This document shows, piece by piece, positions 44,870-56,917 of a stretch of 64,000 bases of DNA. Each line of letters opens with the position of its first letter. Within the stretch, counting starts at the first letter, position 1. The DNA is from Lyophyllum atratum. Its lineage: Eukaryota; Basidiomycota; Agaricomycetes; Agaricales; Lyophyllaceae. The translations under genes and the position numbers were made by a program. The stretch covers positions 1-64,000 of the forward strand of contig JACGCN010000039.1 in assembly GCA_014905825.1 (NCBI GenBank). Direction: 5' to 3'. Under the pieces are notes generated by a model. It searched no databases. It was not told the origin of the DNA and was given only the letters and a program-made list of their open reading frames with translations.

Positions 44870-47406
44870 TTAATTCTTAAGTACCAACTTCTTGAGCTCC
44901 CCAAAGTTTGGCGTACCGAGTCCAGTCACTGAAACGACAAGTCAGCATTGAGATTAAGACAAATACGAAGCTAAAGCCAAACTGACCTGGATCCCATCCT
45001 ACCGTACACTAATGCGGCTCTAGTCAGCAAGATGGCCCAACGTATAGAGAGAGAGATACTGACGTTGAATCCAGTCGTGCCACAACCCGAATTATGACCA
45101 ACGGTGATATCATTGAAGCCCCTCAGAGCTTTGGAGTATAAGAGGGGGTTCAAGAAGCCGAGCGGGGGAAGGCCATGGGAGAGGCGGACGTCGTTCAAAA
45201 GGGCCACGATACCCGCGAAGGTGGGAGCAGATGCGGATGTTCCTCCAATGGACCTCGGGACTCCTTTCAAGAAGATACGGTAGCGGTCTCCTTGCGCTGC
45301 GACGTCGGGAATGCCCTATAATGCTGTCAGTGCTTGTATCCGGAACGTGGTTTAGATCACATACTCGTCCTTCACTACAAAGTTGAAATGATAGAAATCA
45401 GGAGATGTTAAGGGCGGATTGAAGGAAATATAAACTCACGGGTTGAAGAGACCCTCGTAGGTTCCTTTGGGAAGAGCTTTGAGGTATGACTTCACAACAT
45501 GATCCTGGTACTTGGGGCGAGGGAACTTGAACCAAGGGATCAGCATATAGATGCATAACGATGGCACCTGAACTTACATAGTCGCTGAAGCCTCCACCAG
45601 AGAAGAAGCGAGATACAGCGACTTCAGGTACGCTTTGAGTCCCTCCTACAGAAGTGACGCTATCCGAAGTCAGTTAATGCAATACCGGCATATGCAGAGA
45701 ATATTTACAATGGGCAGCTGAACATCCTCGAATTAGTCACGCTCGATGGCAAATGTGTCTAAGACACCTACGATGCGGGGAACAGAGGAATGAACCTGGT
45801 GGCATTGCGGCCATCATTGGTGAAGCATTGTTGAGTGGCGGGGTTAGCGTCGTTATCTCCTACTCCTCCATCGCCTGATGAGAACATGAGGGAAACTCCT
45901 CGAGCACCTTGAAATCACAGGATGTTTTAGTAGGTGAGGCTGGGATAAAGTAGTGGCGATGGACTCACCGAGCTGTGCGAAACCAGCACATGTGCGCTTC
46001 GCATAACTTTCCGGAACTAATTACGGTATGAGCAATGCCTCGCAGGACTTGTCAGAAGGAACCATACCAGTTTGCTCGTGATCTCCGTAGCTCGTTGAGA
46101 TGGAAAGAGGGGGGTTCGGATGATCAAGAATGAATTGAAGCCAGTCATCGTAGGGCCTAGATATCTGGTAAGCGCCGAATCAACGAGAAGATGAAAGCGA
46201 CGGAACTCGTTTGTGTTCGTGGGTGTACCGACGTCTGGCGTGAAAGGCGGACGACCCCCGGTCGAGTAAAAAGTCGACTATAGATCTTCGTCAGAATTCG
46301 CCTTGAGGTTTCTGTCGCAAGTGGGAATTTACCGGAATTGGGTGGGACAAGCCAAACGCGAACTGAACATCCAGGTTAGCCTCAGCACCGGCTTCCTCCA
46401 GAGTCTGGTTGTTGAGACCGCCTACAAGAGATTGGAATAATGAAACGGAGCGTGAATGAAGGAGTTTTGATATGAATAGTGATATTGACCTTTTACTGGG
46501 ATGAACTCGAAAGAAGAATTGAGAGCATCTGGTCGCTGTTCAGCATAGAAGGACTGCAGATCTTGGATATTCGCGAATTGCTCGAGGTAGCCAGTAATGC
46601 CGATCGAGTTATTGCCCAATTGGGTCGGCGTAAACCCGACTGCGTTGTAAAGCTGCTGAAGACATTTGATGGTGATAGTCTTGTTGCAGCTGGCATCAAC
46701 AGGAACACCGGTAGACGGATTATGGATGGGGGCCACATTTTTGGATTGAGCTGGTGCCGCGTCGTCGTCGGCCCACACAATAGTGGACTTCAATTCCTTG
46801 AACTGTCCAAACATCGTAGTGGGCTGAACAAGCTCTATGTGTTGATGGAGGTTTTCCGGGAGACTGTAGCTGGTGGTCCTGACGATCCTGTCTCCGTTCG
46901 CGCCATTTTTCCAGACGTGATAGGTCTAATTTGTTCGTTCACATCGGTGCATGTTTTGGAACTAGGATACTCACAGTGTTCAACATCTCCTCAACGAGGC
47001 TGACCGGAAGTGTCAAAGTCACCCAATCCTTCGCAGATGAGCGAACGAGATCGCTTTCTTTGATGTCATGAGACTTGAGCCATTCGTCGACAGCGTCGAT
47101 GCTATCTTGATGAGGAGCGACGAGCCTGTCCACCTCCTCTTTGGACAGATGCGCGCCATACCGGGAATGATATGGGTCGCTTACTTCGTAGAGGTGCTTC
47201 TCCAGAACATCGAAGTCGGGCTGGGGAAGGGCGATGCGAAGAACGATGTTATGGTCAGGAGAAGGCCTGCTGTGCTTAGCCCAACCACGGGGTGGGGTAA
47301 CGGTTTCCTTGACCTTGTGTGCACATCCCTGGGGAGAGGCTGCCAAGCTGCCCAAGGGGGCGAGGGAGAGGAGACAGAGCAATCCGCGGCATGTAAAGGC
47401 TCGCAT
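44870..47406 (-). CDS. Secreted sedolisin (S53), tripeptidyl-peptidase type, copy 1
   Basis: Acid serine-carboxyl peptidase secreted to digest external protein. The start at 47406 gives a signal peptide ([20 protein letters not shown]). The pro-kumamolisin domain follows: [40 protein letters not shown]. Mature-domain catalytic residues are visible: Glu and Asp in [15 protein letters not shown], the oxyanion Asp in [12 protein letters not shown], and the nucleophile Ser in [20 protein letters not shown]. The calcium-site C-terminus contains [10 protein letters not shown]. The gene is cut by about a dozen short introns. A TATA box lies at 47445-47450. Same strand and intron layout as the copy at 48.1-50.6 kb, so they are tandem duplicates. 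N-sequons are frequent. Confidence 0.9.
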
Positions 47407-48055
47407 GACGGACGGGTCAACGTCCCAGCTGGGATTAAGGAGACTTTATAGTGCGCATCGCAGACGTATCCATGTGCAGCCCGATCACCAATAATGCCTC
47501 CCACGTTATGCCCGTGGCGGCTGGCCAAGCACAGCGGCGAAGGGCGGGGTTATGCTCAGCGTTGAGAACCGTCGGCAATCACACGCCTATTTTTGGCTTA
47601 TCATGTACTTTGCGCCAAGAGAACCATGTGGGCGCACAACAGGGTGCACAGTCGTATGCTCCCCGAGTCAGAGAGTGATGCGTATGGTATGCATCAGGAG
47701 TACGTTGGAAACAAATTCAGGACTTACATATCATGGTTATGGGTGCCAGGAACGATGCACATGGTCGTGGACGAAGAGTGGGTGTATTTGACGCCGAATG
47801 TCAGAGCAAATACGTACTTCCAGAAGGTCATTTGTGTGGGGTATCACGTCAAGGTCTCGCCAACTGGGATGACATGCGACCTTAGAACCCCTTAATTACG
47901 AGTCAGATTCAGATTCGAAGTCAACCAAGCAAGCAGACTTAGAAATGAGAGTGCATATACGCGTGAGCCTGGAGGAGCGTCACGAAGGCCTCGAAGCAAA
48001 ACCAAGAAATGTGTATTCGAATTCACTCCGTGTAGTCACAGAGCTCGTAAACACA
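47407..48055. other. Spacer between the two intact sedolisin genes
   Basis: Holds the promoter of copy 1 (TATA at 47445-47450) and the 3' flank of copy 2. No other gene seen. Confidence 0.45.
47445..47450 (-). promoter_or_regulatory. TATA box of sedolisin copy 1
   Basis: TATAAA on the minus strand, about 40 bp upstream of the start at 47406. Confidence 0.5.
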
Positions 48056-50592
48056 TCAATGTTTCAGTACCAGTTCCTTAAGCAAACCAAAGTTAGGTGT
48101 ACCCAGTCCAGTTACTGAAGAGAAGTTCGTCAGACTTGACGAGCGATTGAAAAAAAGATGATCATTACCTGGATCCCATCCTTTGGTGGCCTAACACGAT
48201 GCGAAATCAATACTAAATCACAGAAACCCGCAAAGGGATTGCTTACATTGAAGCCCGTCGTACCACATCCAGAATTATGGCCAATGGTAATGTCATTGAA
48301 CCCGCTAACGGCCTTCGAATAAATTAAAGGATTCAAGAAGCCCAGGGGAGGTTGTCCATTAGCGAGCCGGACGTCGTTGAGAAGAGCGACGATTCCAGCA
48401 AACGCGGGGGAGGAGGCAGAGGTGCCACCAATGAGCACAGGCTTTCCGGACAAGAAGATCTTGAAACGGTCAGACTGGGCGGAAACATCGGGGAAGGCCT
48501 AAAATGCGTGATGAGATCGCTCGTTGCGTGTTAGTAAGAAGAAACAACACACCCTGCCAGCCCTAATGAAGATGTCACATTGAGAATAACGTGAACGAGA
48601 CAGTAGTGGGACTTACGGGTTGAAGAGGCCCTTGTATGTACCTTTGGGTAGAGCAGCGAGATACCTGTTGACGACGGCTTCCTGGTAATGAGGGCGGGAG
48701 AACTTGGAAAGAGAAGGCAGGTGAGCGGGAAAATGGGAGTAACATGTCAACCCAACTCACGTAGTCGCTGAAGCCACCACCGGAGAAGAACCGAGAAACG
48801 GCTACTTCAGGAACGCTGGTAGTTCCACCTACGACGGTGACGCTGTATGTTGATGTCAGGAGGTATTCGAACAAGTGTAGACACAGTATGATTTACAAGG
48901 GACACCTGCACACCCAACGTTAGTATAAATTTGCTGATTATCGCGATTTAAGTGACATACGATGCAGGGAAGCTGGGTACAAATCTGGTAACGTTCCGGC
49001 CATCATTGGTGAAACATTGCTGAGTGGCCGGGTTGGGGTCGTTGTCACCAACACCTCCGTCTCCGGAGGAGAACATGAGGGAGACTCCTCGAGCACCTAG
49101 GGAAGGACGATCAATGGTCAGATTATTGCTCAATACTCGTCACTAGGCTCTGACATACCTAGCTGAGCAAAGCCGGCACAAGCACGAATAGCGAAGCTTC
49201 TGGGGACTGAAGGAATCTGGATGAGGAGATGAACGACCACACTCAAATGCCAATTCACCTGTCTGCTCGTCATCACCGTAGCTGGTGGAGATTGATAAAG
49301 GAGTATCATCCCGGGAGAGGACGAAGTCGAGCCAATCTGTGTAGGGCCTGTATCACAGGTTAACGAAGGTCGTGAGCGAACATGACATTAACACGACGAA
49401 CTCGTTCGTGTTCGTAGGAGTTCCCACATCCGGGTGGAACGGTGGGCTGCCTGCAGTAGAGTAGAAGGTTGCCTATCATCCAAGTCAGATACTCGCTCCA
49501 GAGGTCCCAGAGGAGGTAAATACCGGAATTGGGTGAGACAGTCCGAATGCAAACTGGACATCCAAACCCGCCTCTGCGCCAGCTTCTGAAATGTTCTGGC
49601 TGTTGAGGCCCCCTGAAGAACGAAAAGGTTAGCCGGGGAAAAGGAATGGATGTCTAAACTCGCTTACCTTTAACTGAGTGGAATATAAAGGACGAATTGA
49701 GGGCGTCAGGTCGCTGATCGGCATAGAACATCTGGAGGTCCTGTATGTTCGCGAATTCTTCAAGATAACCAGTGATACCGATGGAGTTGTTCTTCGCAGA
49801 GGGTACAAACCCAGTTGCATTGTAGAGTTGTTGCAAGCAACTAATAGTAATTGTGCGGTTGCAGCTGGGATCCACCGCAAGGCCAGAGGCGGTGCTCGCG
49901 ACCGCCGCAAGATTCTGACTGCTGACAGCCGGAATTTCGGTGTCATCGCCCCAGACTATGGTTGACTTGTCTCGTTTGAACCGACCAAACATGGTTGTGG
50001 GTTGCACAACATCGATGTGATCATGGAGATTCTCGGGGAGACTGTAGCTGGTAGTCCTGACGATTTGATCGCCGCTGGCGTGCTTCCAAACGTTATATTT
50101 CTATGCAGACTATTTAAGACCAACCGATGATGAGTGTCATCCATGCAATTGCTAACTCACCGTATCAAGCATCTTTTCTACCAAGCTGACAGGAATCGTC
50201 AATGTCACCCAGTCTTTGGCCGGCGACCGAATAAGGTCGCTTTCCTTGATGTCGTGGGACGCCAACCATTCATTGACTGCATCGATACTTTCTTGGTGGG
50301 GAGCGACAAGCCTTTCGGTCTCTTCTTTGGACAGATGGGCGCCATAGCGGTGGTGATATGGGTCGCTCACTTCGTACAGGTGCTTCTCCAGAACGTGGAA
50401 GTTGGGCTGCGGCAGGCCGATGCGAAGAACGATGTTGTGGTCAGCAGAGGGCACGCCATGCTTCGTCCATCCACGAGGGGGAATCATAGTCTCTTTGACT
50501 TTGTGAGGGCATGGCTTGGGAGAAGCTGCCCAACTGCCGACGGGAGCGACAGTGAGGATACAGAGCAGCCCACTAACAGATAGGAGACGCAT
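48056..50592 (-). CDS. Secreted sedolisin (S53), tripeptidyl-peptidase type, copy 2
   Basis: Close paralogue of copy 1 with the same exon pattern. The start at 50592 gives the signal peptide [20 protein letters not shown]; an in-frame upstream ATG near 50640 is less likely because it overlaps the TATA box. Prodomain blocks: [40 protein letters not shown]. Catalytic Glu/Asp in [15 protein letters not shown], Asp in [13 protein letters not shown], Ser in [20 protein letters not shown], and the C-terminal calcium region [13 protein letters not shown]. The stop is at 48056-48058. A TATA-like element (TATATAAT) lies at 50629-50636. With copy 1 and the decayed copy it forms a head-to-tail array. 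Divergent from eIF3m. Confidence 0.9.
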
Positions 50593-51464
50593 GAGGGATC
50601 GGCTTGAGGAAGGTGATGCGGGATCCTGATTATATAGCAAATTCAGCTAGTTGTGATGGACGTCCCACGTTGCCCCATTCCAGTCTTCGCTTCGCAAAAC
50701 GATCCATGTGTACCAATCCCACATCTATTCTTAGCTCCAGGCCTCCTAGGTAACGAATTGAGCACACCACCAGCCGCATCAGCATTTGTCGCTTACTTGT
50801 CAACGCGTCTCGATGCTCTTGTATCACCCATAGATCGTTATGCTGCTACGCCCTTCGCCATGCATGCTGTCTTAGTATGCCATCTGTCAACTTGAAATGG
50901 AAGAAGCGCTCCCCGATTCAGGGTGCTCCTCTTTCAATATGTCATTAGTATCGGAAAGGTATACGTCGGCATGATGATAGTGATACCATTGTTCCTCGAA
51001 ACATAAAACATATCAAGTAAGGTGCTGTGATAGGAGTGGCTTAGATTTCTATCCAGCGAAGATGGAGCCTACGACGCACCACACACCGCATTTTCCTTTT
51101 ATTTGTCCTTACGCAACCAGCTCATGACGCCCCGAAGACGGACCTCTTTCCTACATCGCATCGAGCTCATCTCAGTCATATCAGTCACTCGAAACATGGG
51201 GTTGAAGTTGCTTGAAATCGTGCGTTATTGGCACGGCATTCTTCCATGGGTGCCATGCCCAGCTTCGATTGTTGCAGAAGAGAGCTATTGCGTCCATGAG
51301 CGGTGGCAGAGTCCGCTGCCAGCCTTTGGCATGGCGAAGTTTATTTTGAAATGTCCAAGGCAGATGAACAAAAACTCGAGGTCTTGGGCAGTACTCGAGT
51401 ATTTGCACTTGATTGGCTAGGGCTTCCATACTTAGAATTTTTGATTATACTGCACTACAACACT
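50593..51464. other. Divergent intergenic region, sedolisin / eIF3m
   Basis: About 870 bp between start codons. Contains the sedolisin TATA at 50629-50636 on the minus strand and the eIF3m promoter. Open frames are short and unrecognised. Confidence 0.45.
50629..50636 (-). promoter_or_regulatory. TATA box of sedolisin copy 2
   Basis: TATATAAT on the minus strand, 37 bp upstream of the start at 50592, in the same place as in copy 1. Confidence 0.45.
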
Positions 51465-53015
51465 ATGGCTTCAACGGATTCAGTATCAGTTTTTGCGGAG
51501 GGGACGTTCGAGGAGCAGGTATGGAGCATACACAGTACATTTCCCTATACTCGAATCTCAATTTATTCCGTCAGATTCGAGAGTTGGTGGACTATATTGT
51601 TCGAAATCGATCAGAAGAGGAACGCGCCGCGTTTAAGCGTCCATTCCAAGAGGCCCTGAAGACACCTGAAGGACAGAAACCTCTAGGGGAGGATGACGAG
51701 CGAAAGCGTAGTGTATTTCAAATGGTGGCGGTTGAGGTGAAAGGCCTTGGAGATGGTGCAGACAAAGGTGCGTATATTGCCCGTAGAATTCTATCGCCTC
51801 TGATTGATTAGACAGAGATTGAGGGTTTCTTCAACCTCTTATTCTCTCATTTGTTTGCCCTGCACACGTCTGAGGGGTCCGACACAAAAATCTACGTGAA
51901 TGCCTTGATACAACTGCTCACGCAGCATCCCTCGAAACAAAAGTTCATCAAATACCGCATGTACGACGATCTGTCCTTGGTCAAACTTCAGCACTGATGA
52001 TTTATATTCCCAGCCTATCAAACTTGTTCAACGCTATCGAACGAACATCCTCACTCCGTTCCATGGTCTACAGTGCACTAGTGCAGATGGCGAGTTTCAA
52101 TGGCGACCTCGATCTTCTGCAAATCACCCGCGCCAACGTTGAAAAATGGCTATCAGAATGGAACATCGCTCAATTTGACAAAGCGGCCTTCCTCAAGACT
52201 ATATCTGGCGCGTACGAGACGGTGTCGCAGCCGTGAGTGCATATCAATATCACCTATGATTTTCGCGCTTACCCTTTTCTTCAGTGAAAATGCATATGAA
52301 TATGAACGGCTGTACATTGCAGCATTGCCGTCAACATCACAGGCCGCTCAGGATGGTGCTGTCGACCTGATTGCGACCGCTCTTCGACTCCCTGCCATAT
52401 TCGACTTCGACCCACTCTTCAAACTCGAGGCAGTTCTCGCGATAAAAGAGCACGAACTGTTCTCCCTCCTCCACATATTCCTTAACAGCGGTCTCCCAGA
52501 ATTCAAAGCCTGGGAGCAATCATACCCAGACGCGCTTGAGAAACACAGTACGTATCTTGTGAATAATGTATGCATTCGGATATGTTTGACGCGATATACA
52601 GAGCTTGACCGCGCGGAGCTCGAGCGTAAAGTACGTCTGCTCACGCTTGCGTCTCTTGCCTTCCAGCACGTGGGTCGCGATCTACCCTACTCAAAAGTAG
52701 CAGAAGCGCTGCAAGTGGATGCTCCAGATGTCGAGAAATGGGCTATCGACGGTAACCAATACTTTACTTGCTCAAGGTAAACAGGAACTCAGATATTTTC
52801 CAGTCATCCGGGCAGGACTGGTATGGGGTAAACTCTCGCAAACGACGCAAAGCATGCACATCACACGCGCGACAGCTCGGACCTTCGAAAAAGAGCAGTG
52901 GGAAGCTCTTGAGAAGAGGCTGGTAGCATGGAAGTCTGGTCTTAGTGGGGTCTTGGATGTTGTCGTGAGTGCGAAACGACAGGCTGGGCTTGGCCAGCCA
53001 CAGAGCGCAGTTTGA
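51465..53015 (+). CDS. Translation initiation factor eIF3 subunit M
   Basis: PCI-domain subunit of eIF3, which organises the 43S preinitiation complex. The start at 51465 gives MASTDSVSVFAEGTFEEQ, joined across a short intron to IRELVDYIVRNRSEEERAAF. Helical repeats follow: EIEGFFNLLFSHLFALHTSE, IYVNALIQLLTQHPSKQKFI, YRMLSNLFNAIERTSSLRSM. The PCI winged helix is at the C-terminal side: LRLPAIFDFDPLFKLEAVLA, KVRLLTLASLAFQHVGRDLP, YSKVAEALQVDAPDVEKWAI, and, after the last intron, DVIRAGLVWGKLSQTTQSMH. It ends LGQPQSAV at 53015. Introns near 51.52-51.57, 51.77-51.81, 51.96-52.01, 52.23-52.28, 52.55-52.60 and 52.75-52.80 kb. The PCI blocks make the assignment firm. Confidence 0.9.
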
Positions 53016-54086
53016 TGTGGGAGATTATGGTTCCTTGGGAAATGGAAGCATGTTATTCTTGGTATTCTCAGCAGTCGAAGCGTCAAAACTGTCAAGGACC
53101 GCGTACCATTCCTCTCGTTACCGCCGACAGCTAAATCGACTTGAGTATACGGTGCTGGTAAAATCTATATCAGCTGGAATGCCGTCGCATCATGTTGAAG
53201 GGTGGACAACCAATACTTGTTCCCCATTCGGCGTTATTCGGAAAACCTTGAGCTCGCTGGTTTGACCAGGCTTCTGGTCACTGATCGTGTGTCGTCGCTA
53301 GGCTCCTTTGGAACGAAACTACGACCGCTCCCCTTTCACACTAGGGATATTCTGTGCATCATGTGTGATCTCCAAAATGGAGCGCGAATAGATCGTGCGC
53401 CACCTCGGAAGCGTCAGATCAAGAATATACATCGTATTTTTCAAGAAGATACAGTGAAGTGAGTGTGAAGGATGAAGACCTGTGTGGAGACGGTAGAGGA
53501 GAAACGACAACAGCCATCTCGCAGCTCTGATTCTACCGAACAAGTCAGTGACTTATCCGCTCTAGCCCGCGCCACAAGAAACAAAAGGGTATGTGTTAGG
53601 GAAGCGAATTGTCTATCGATTTGGATTAGCTGGAATGACCCTAGGCTCCAGCCAGCCCCTCGAGATGCCTGTCACAGATTTGACCATAGCGGTCAGTATT
53701 TCCGTCTCGACCTTGCTTTTCTCGCTGACTCGTACGTATCCAACTTTGAAATATTTTTGGAGCTACTTAGCTGCCCATCTGCCAAAGTGTGGCAAAGATC
53801 CTTACCACATAAAGTTGAGTGGAATGGTTTTGCACTGGTTTGGTGCTCCACTGCTTCTCTCCACCAGAAGCTCCTTGTCTTTGTTTCAGCCAATGACACG
53901 ATCAGTGTCAAATAATTCCTAAGGAAGTAAATGAATCTGGTTCATGAACTGGGATGCTGCTGGTACAGCTCGAAGCACCGCGCGCTCTATAAGGGTCCGC
54001 AGGGTATATAAAGGCGCGTTTTTTCAGCAGTGAGCTTCACAACACAAGCCTCACACAGACCCACCAACATATCTAAATCACACAAC
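53016..54086. other. Intergenic region between eIF3m and defensin-like gene
   Basis: About 1.07 kb. Contains the eIF3m 3' flank and, at its end, the TATA box of the peptide gene. A 109-codon frame at 53593-53922 has no recognised motif and is probably not coding. No repeats or RNAs supported. Confidence 0.4.
54005..54012 (+). promoter_or_regulatory. TATA box of the defensin-like gene
   Basis: TATATAAA, 75 bp upstream of the ATG at 54087, leaving room for a leader of about 45 nt. Confidence 0.6.
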
Positions 54087-54359
54087 ATGCAATTCCGTGC
54101 CCTCTTCGTACAAATTGCCGCTCTCATCCTCCTCCCTCCTGCTCTGGCGGTCCCCGCGGCCGACAGCACCCAGCTCACCTGCCAACTCGGCGGGATATTC
54201 GGCGGAGCTGATGCCGCCTGCTCTGCCAGCTGCATTGCCCAGAGACAGGGCTTCCACGGAGGGTTCTGCAATGACCGTACGTACCTACTTGTCAGACGCT
54301 TCCCAGGGGCGACTGGTCTTATTTGACCCATAGAAAAAGTTTGCATCTGCACCCACTGA
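54087..54359 (+). CDS. Secreted CS-alpha-beta defensin-like peptide (plectasin type)
   Basis: Small secreted antimicrobial-type peptide, predicted from sequence only. Two exons, 54087-54276 and 54334-54359, flank a 57-bp intron (GTACGT...TAG) and give 71 residues. The start carries a clear signal peptide (MQFRALFVQIAALILLPPAL, cleavage likely after ALA near residue 21), with little or no propeptide. Six cysteines at residues 32, 45, 49, 61, 67 and 69 give the spacing C-x12-C-x3-C-x11-C-x5-C-x-C. That is the CS-alpha-beta pattern of ancient invertebrate-type and fungal (plectasin) defensins, including the CxxxC helix, the GGFC gamma-core-like turn and the terminal CIC strand. The intron sits just before the last two cysteines, so the second exon is essential. 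A TATA box lies 75 bp upstream. The tail after the last cysteine is only Thr-His. Confidence 0.8.
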
Positions 54360-54746
54360 GAAGGACAAGGTGTAATATAACAGCAAGCCTAGCAAGGTGC
54401 GCTATCTTGAGGCTGTGCGATGGCCGGGTAGCCGACAACTAATTTCGTTTGTCGTTAGATTTAATGTTGGGTTTTGAATCTGGACTTACATGCCTGTATC
54501 GTTTACTTCTTAAATACTATGTTGTTTCTGTGTACATGTTTTGGCTAGAGGCGCAAAGCCGCGATCAGCATCAGGCAAGGATAACACGTACGATATGTAT
54601 TCGCTGTGTTCCGCTCTTATCGTTCGACGATAAAGCACTTTCTTGACCGGATCCGAGCGTGCTCGAAAGGAACAAAATGATGCAAGTCTATATCCATGTA
54701 ATGCTGGGATATCGAGGTGTCTAAGATCTATCTGCTGTCTGCCACG

Positions 54747-56917
54747 CTACCATTCACCGTCAAAGCCCACGAACCCTATTGAAAGGATTTTCAGATCTAC
54801 GGTTCGTCGTGTACGGACATCATGCACATACCTGTCAGCAAGAAAATTGGGAAGTATCGCTTCTTCTCGAGCGACGCACACCAATTCCAGGCGCTCGTCA
54901 ACCTCCCGTCGATGCAACTGCCAGCATCGAAGAAGTTGTCTGCACCGGAGCCATCGAACCCATGCCTAAAGAAGTCGCCCAGGATCTCCCGAATTAAGTT
55001 CTCCGTTGATCCGAACTCGTCGTCAATATATGACCGCAAGGCTGGCTTCGCTGTCAAAGATGGGATTTGTGAAAGGGTATTGCAGATGGGGAGAAGTATG
55101 CGGTAGATCTGGGTATATTTGTCGATGAACATTAGAGCGTTTGGCACGTTGTGGTCGCCCATGTGGATGACGCTGGACCCAATCCATGTGCCGACGCTCT
55201 GCTGGGCTTTGTGGAGGATAGTGTGCATCATGCGGGATGTTTTGGGTGCAGCTTGGACACGGTTCAAGCCTTGACCAGTATCTCGCAGGCGGTATGGGAC
55301 ATTTTCAGCAAGCAGGTCTTGTTCCGCAAGTGACCAGAGGTGGAACATGTCTGAAGGAAACGATGTGAGTCTCTAAAAAGTGATGATGAAATTTAACAAT
55401 CACCATGCAAAATCTCCCTCCATAGCGTCAAACTCTGAAGAACATATGCGTACTGTTTAGCATGGTCATGAGACAACCTCGCACCACCCTTCCCACTGCG
55501 AATAGCAAGACTGGTCTTGCTGTCTTTCGCCTGTGTCGGGTGGAAATTCTCCCGCAAGTAAGTAATCATCCGTTCGCAAGGATCACGGTTGGCTCGAAGG
55601 AAAGCGTGGTTGTCGCCGATGGAGTAGAGGCATTGCCGAACATTTTCTTGGGAGAGCCCTCTGCGCTCGTATCGTGACGCAAGTGTCTCGATGGCACGTT
55701 CCTTGCTTTTGATGTCCTTCTGAACGTCTCGCCGGGGGCGGCCCTCGGAATAGATTTCCTTGGTGGCGATGGTGATAAGATCGTCTCGAAGCAGGTCGAT
55801 TGCATCGTGCCCCTCCAAAATTGCATATACGGTTTTGATAGGCCGTATGCAGGAAAAGCTAAGGAGGTCTTTGACATCCGGCGATTGGCTATCCTGTTAT
55901 GTAGAATTAGTATGAGTGTACGACACGGTGGCGCTTGACTGACTTGCAGAAGGTATATAAGCTTCCCGTATGTAGTTCGCATTTTGTCAGGGTTCATGAT
56001 CTTATGCCTCCGTCCCAGCTCAAAGATCTGCTGATAAAATTCTGCATTGGCTTGGAAGTCACGGTCTGTAAACAATTCCTGGCCCTGCTTATAGTCGGCA
56101 GCGAGAAGCAAACCAGACATGATAGCACAGAGTTCTCGGATTTGCTGCACGATTCTCTTTGGCTTCGAGAGCCCGAACCCGATCGTATCAATCTTGTCCG
56201 TATACTCGGAGACGTTAAGAGCAGCTTCTAATAGGCGAAGGTACTTCCGCTCCGCGATTGAAAGGCGAAGAGGGATGTACTTTGCGCGTTCTACGAACCA
56301 CTCGCCAACCTTAGCGCCGACGGCAGGTTGCGCGCCACGCACTTCAACAGATGGCCCGGCGGCGACACGCTCCCAATCCTCGTCGTCAGACTCGTCGTTG
56401 GCACCATTCTCCTCCACATCCATCTATCCACATGGTTAGTCGACTGTCAAATAGTTATATGATGACATAGGAGGAATCTCACCGAGTCTCCATTTGCGGC
56501 GGAAGTAGAAGCACCACTCGTCTTCGCCTTCTTCTCTGTTTGTCCAGGAAGGGGTTTTACAGCATGTCGCTTCCTTGAGCCTTTCCTGTGCTGCGCAGCG
56601 AAACACACTTCACAGTACGCATCGGAGCATGTTTCGCACGACACTTGGGCGGGCTGATCTATCGACCATCGATACAACGAGATAAATTACGTGAGATGGC
56701 ATGTAGTTTATGCAAGCTTACCTTCACACTCAACGCAAAATCCCTCGACAGCTACATTTTCAGGTACTTCCTCGTCCCAGCCAGTGGGGGCCACACCGTT
56801 GCTGCCTGGGTGCTCGACGGCCTCATGGTTGTTGCTCAGGATGGTTTCGAGTGAAAAGGCGGTGATAGGATTTGCTGTCTTGGTGGCATCCTCTATAATA
56901 GAGGGGGTGCCTGACAT
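54747..56917 (-). CDS. B-box zinc finger protein with DUF2009 (UPF0652) domain
   Basis: Two-part protein. The start at 56917 gives MSGTPSIIEDATKTANPI. After a 90-residue leader comes a B-box-like zinc finger, FCVECEDQPAQVSCETC with CSDAYCEVC and HRKGSRKRHAVK, spanning an intron at about 56.66-56.72 kb. An acidic linker (ENGANDESDDEDWERV) leads to the DUF2009 domain: FVERAKYIPLRLSIAERKYL, RLLEAALNVSEYTDKIDTI, KPKRIVQQIRELCAIMSGLL, FYQQIFELGRRHKIMNPDKM and YGKLIYLLQDS. It goes on with DHAKQYAYVLQSLTLWREIL, WIGSSVIHMGDHNVPNALMF and IDKYTQIYRILLPI, ending GFVGFDGEW at 54747. The UPF0652 family (fission yeast, plants) has this architecture, but its function is unknown. A role in ubiquitin or transcription is guesswork. 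Confidence 0.82.

Noticed and set aside
46479..47003. Plus-strand frame of 174 codons inside sedolisin copy 1
   Set aside because: It is antisense to coding exons and crosses confirmed exon-intron junctions. The sedolisin blocks on the other strand explain the open frame.
53472..53922. Possible small genes between eIF3m and the peptide gene
   Set aside because: The two overlapping frames (147 and 109 codons) share no recognisable motif, signal peptide or promoter, and have poor codon texture.
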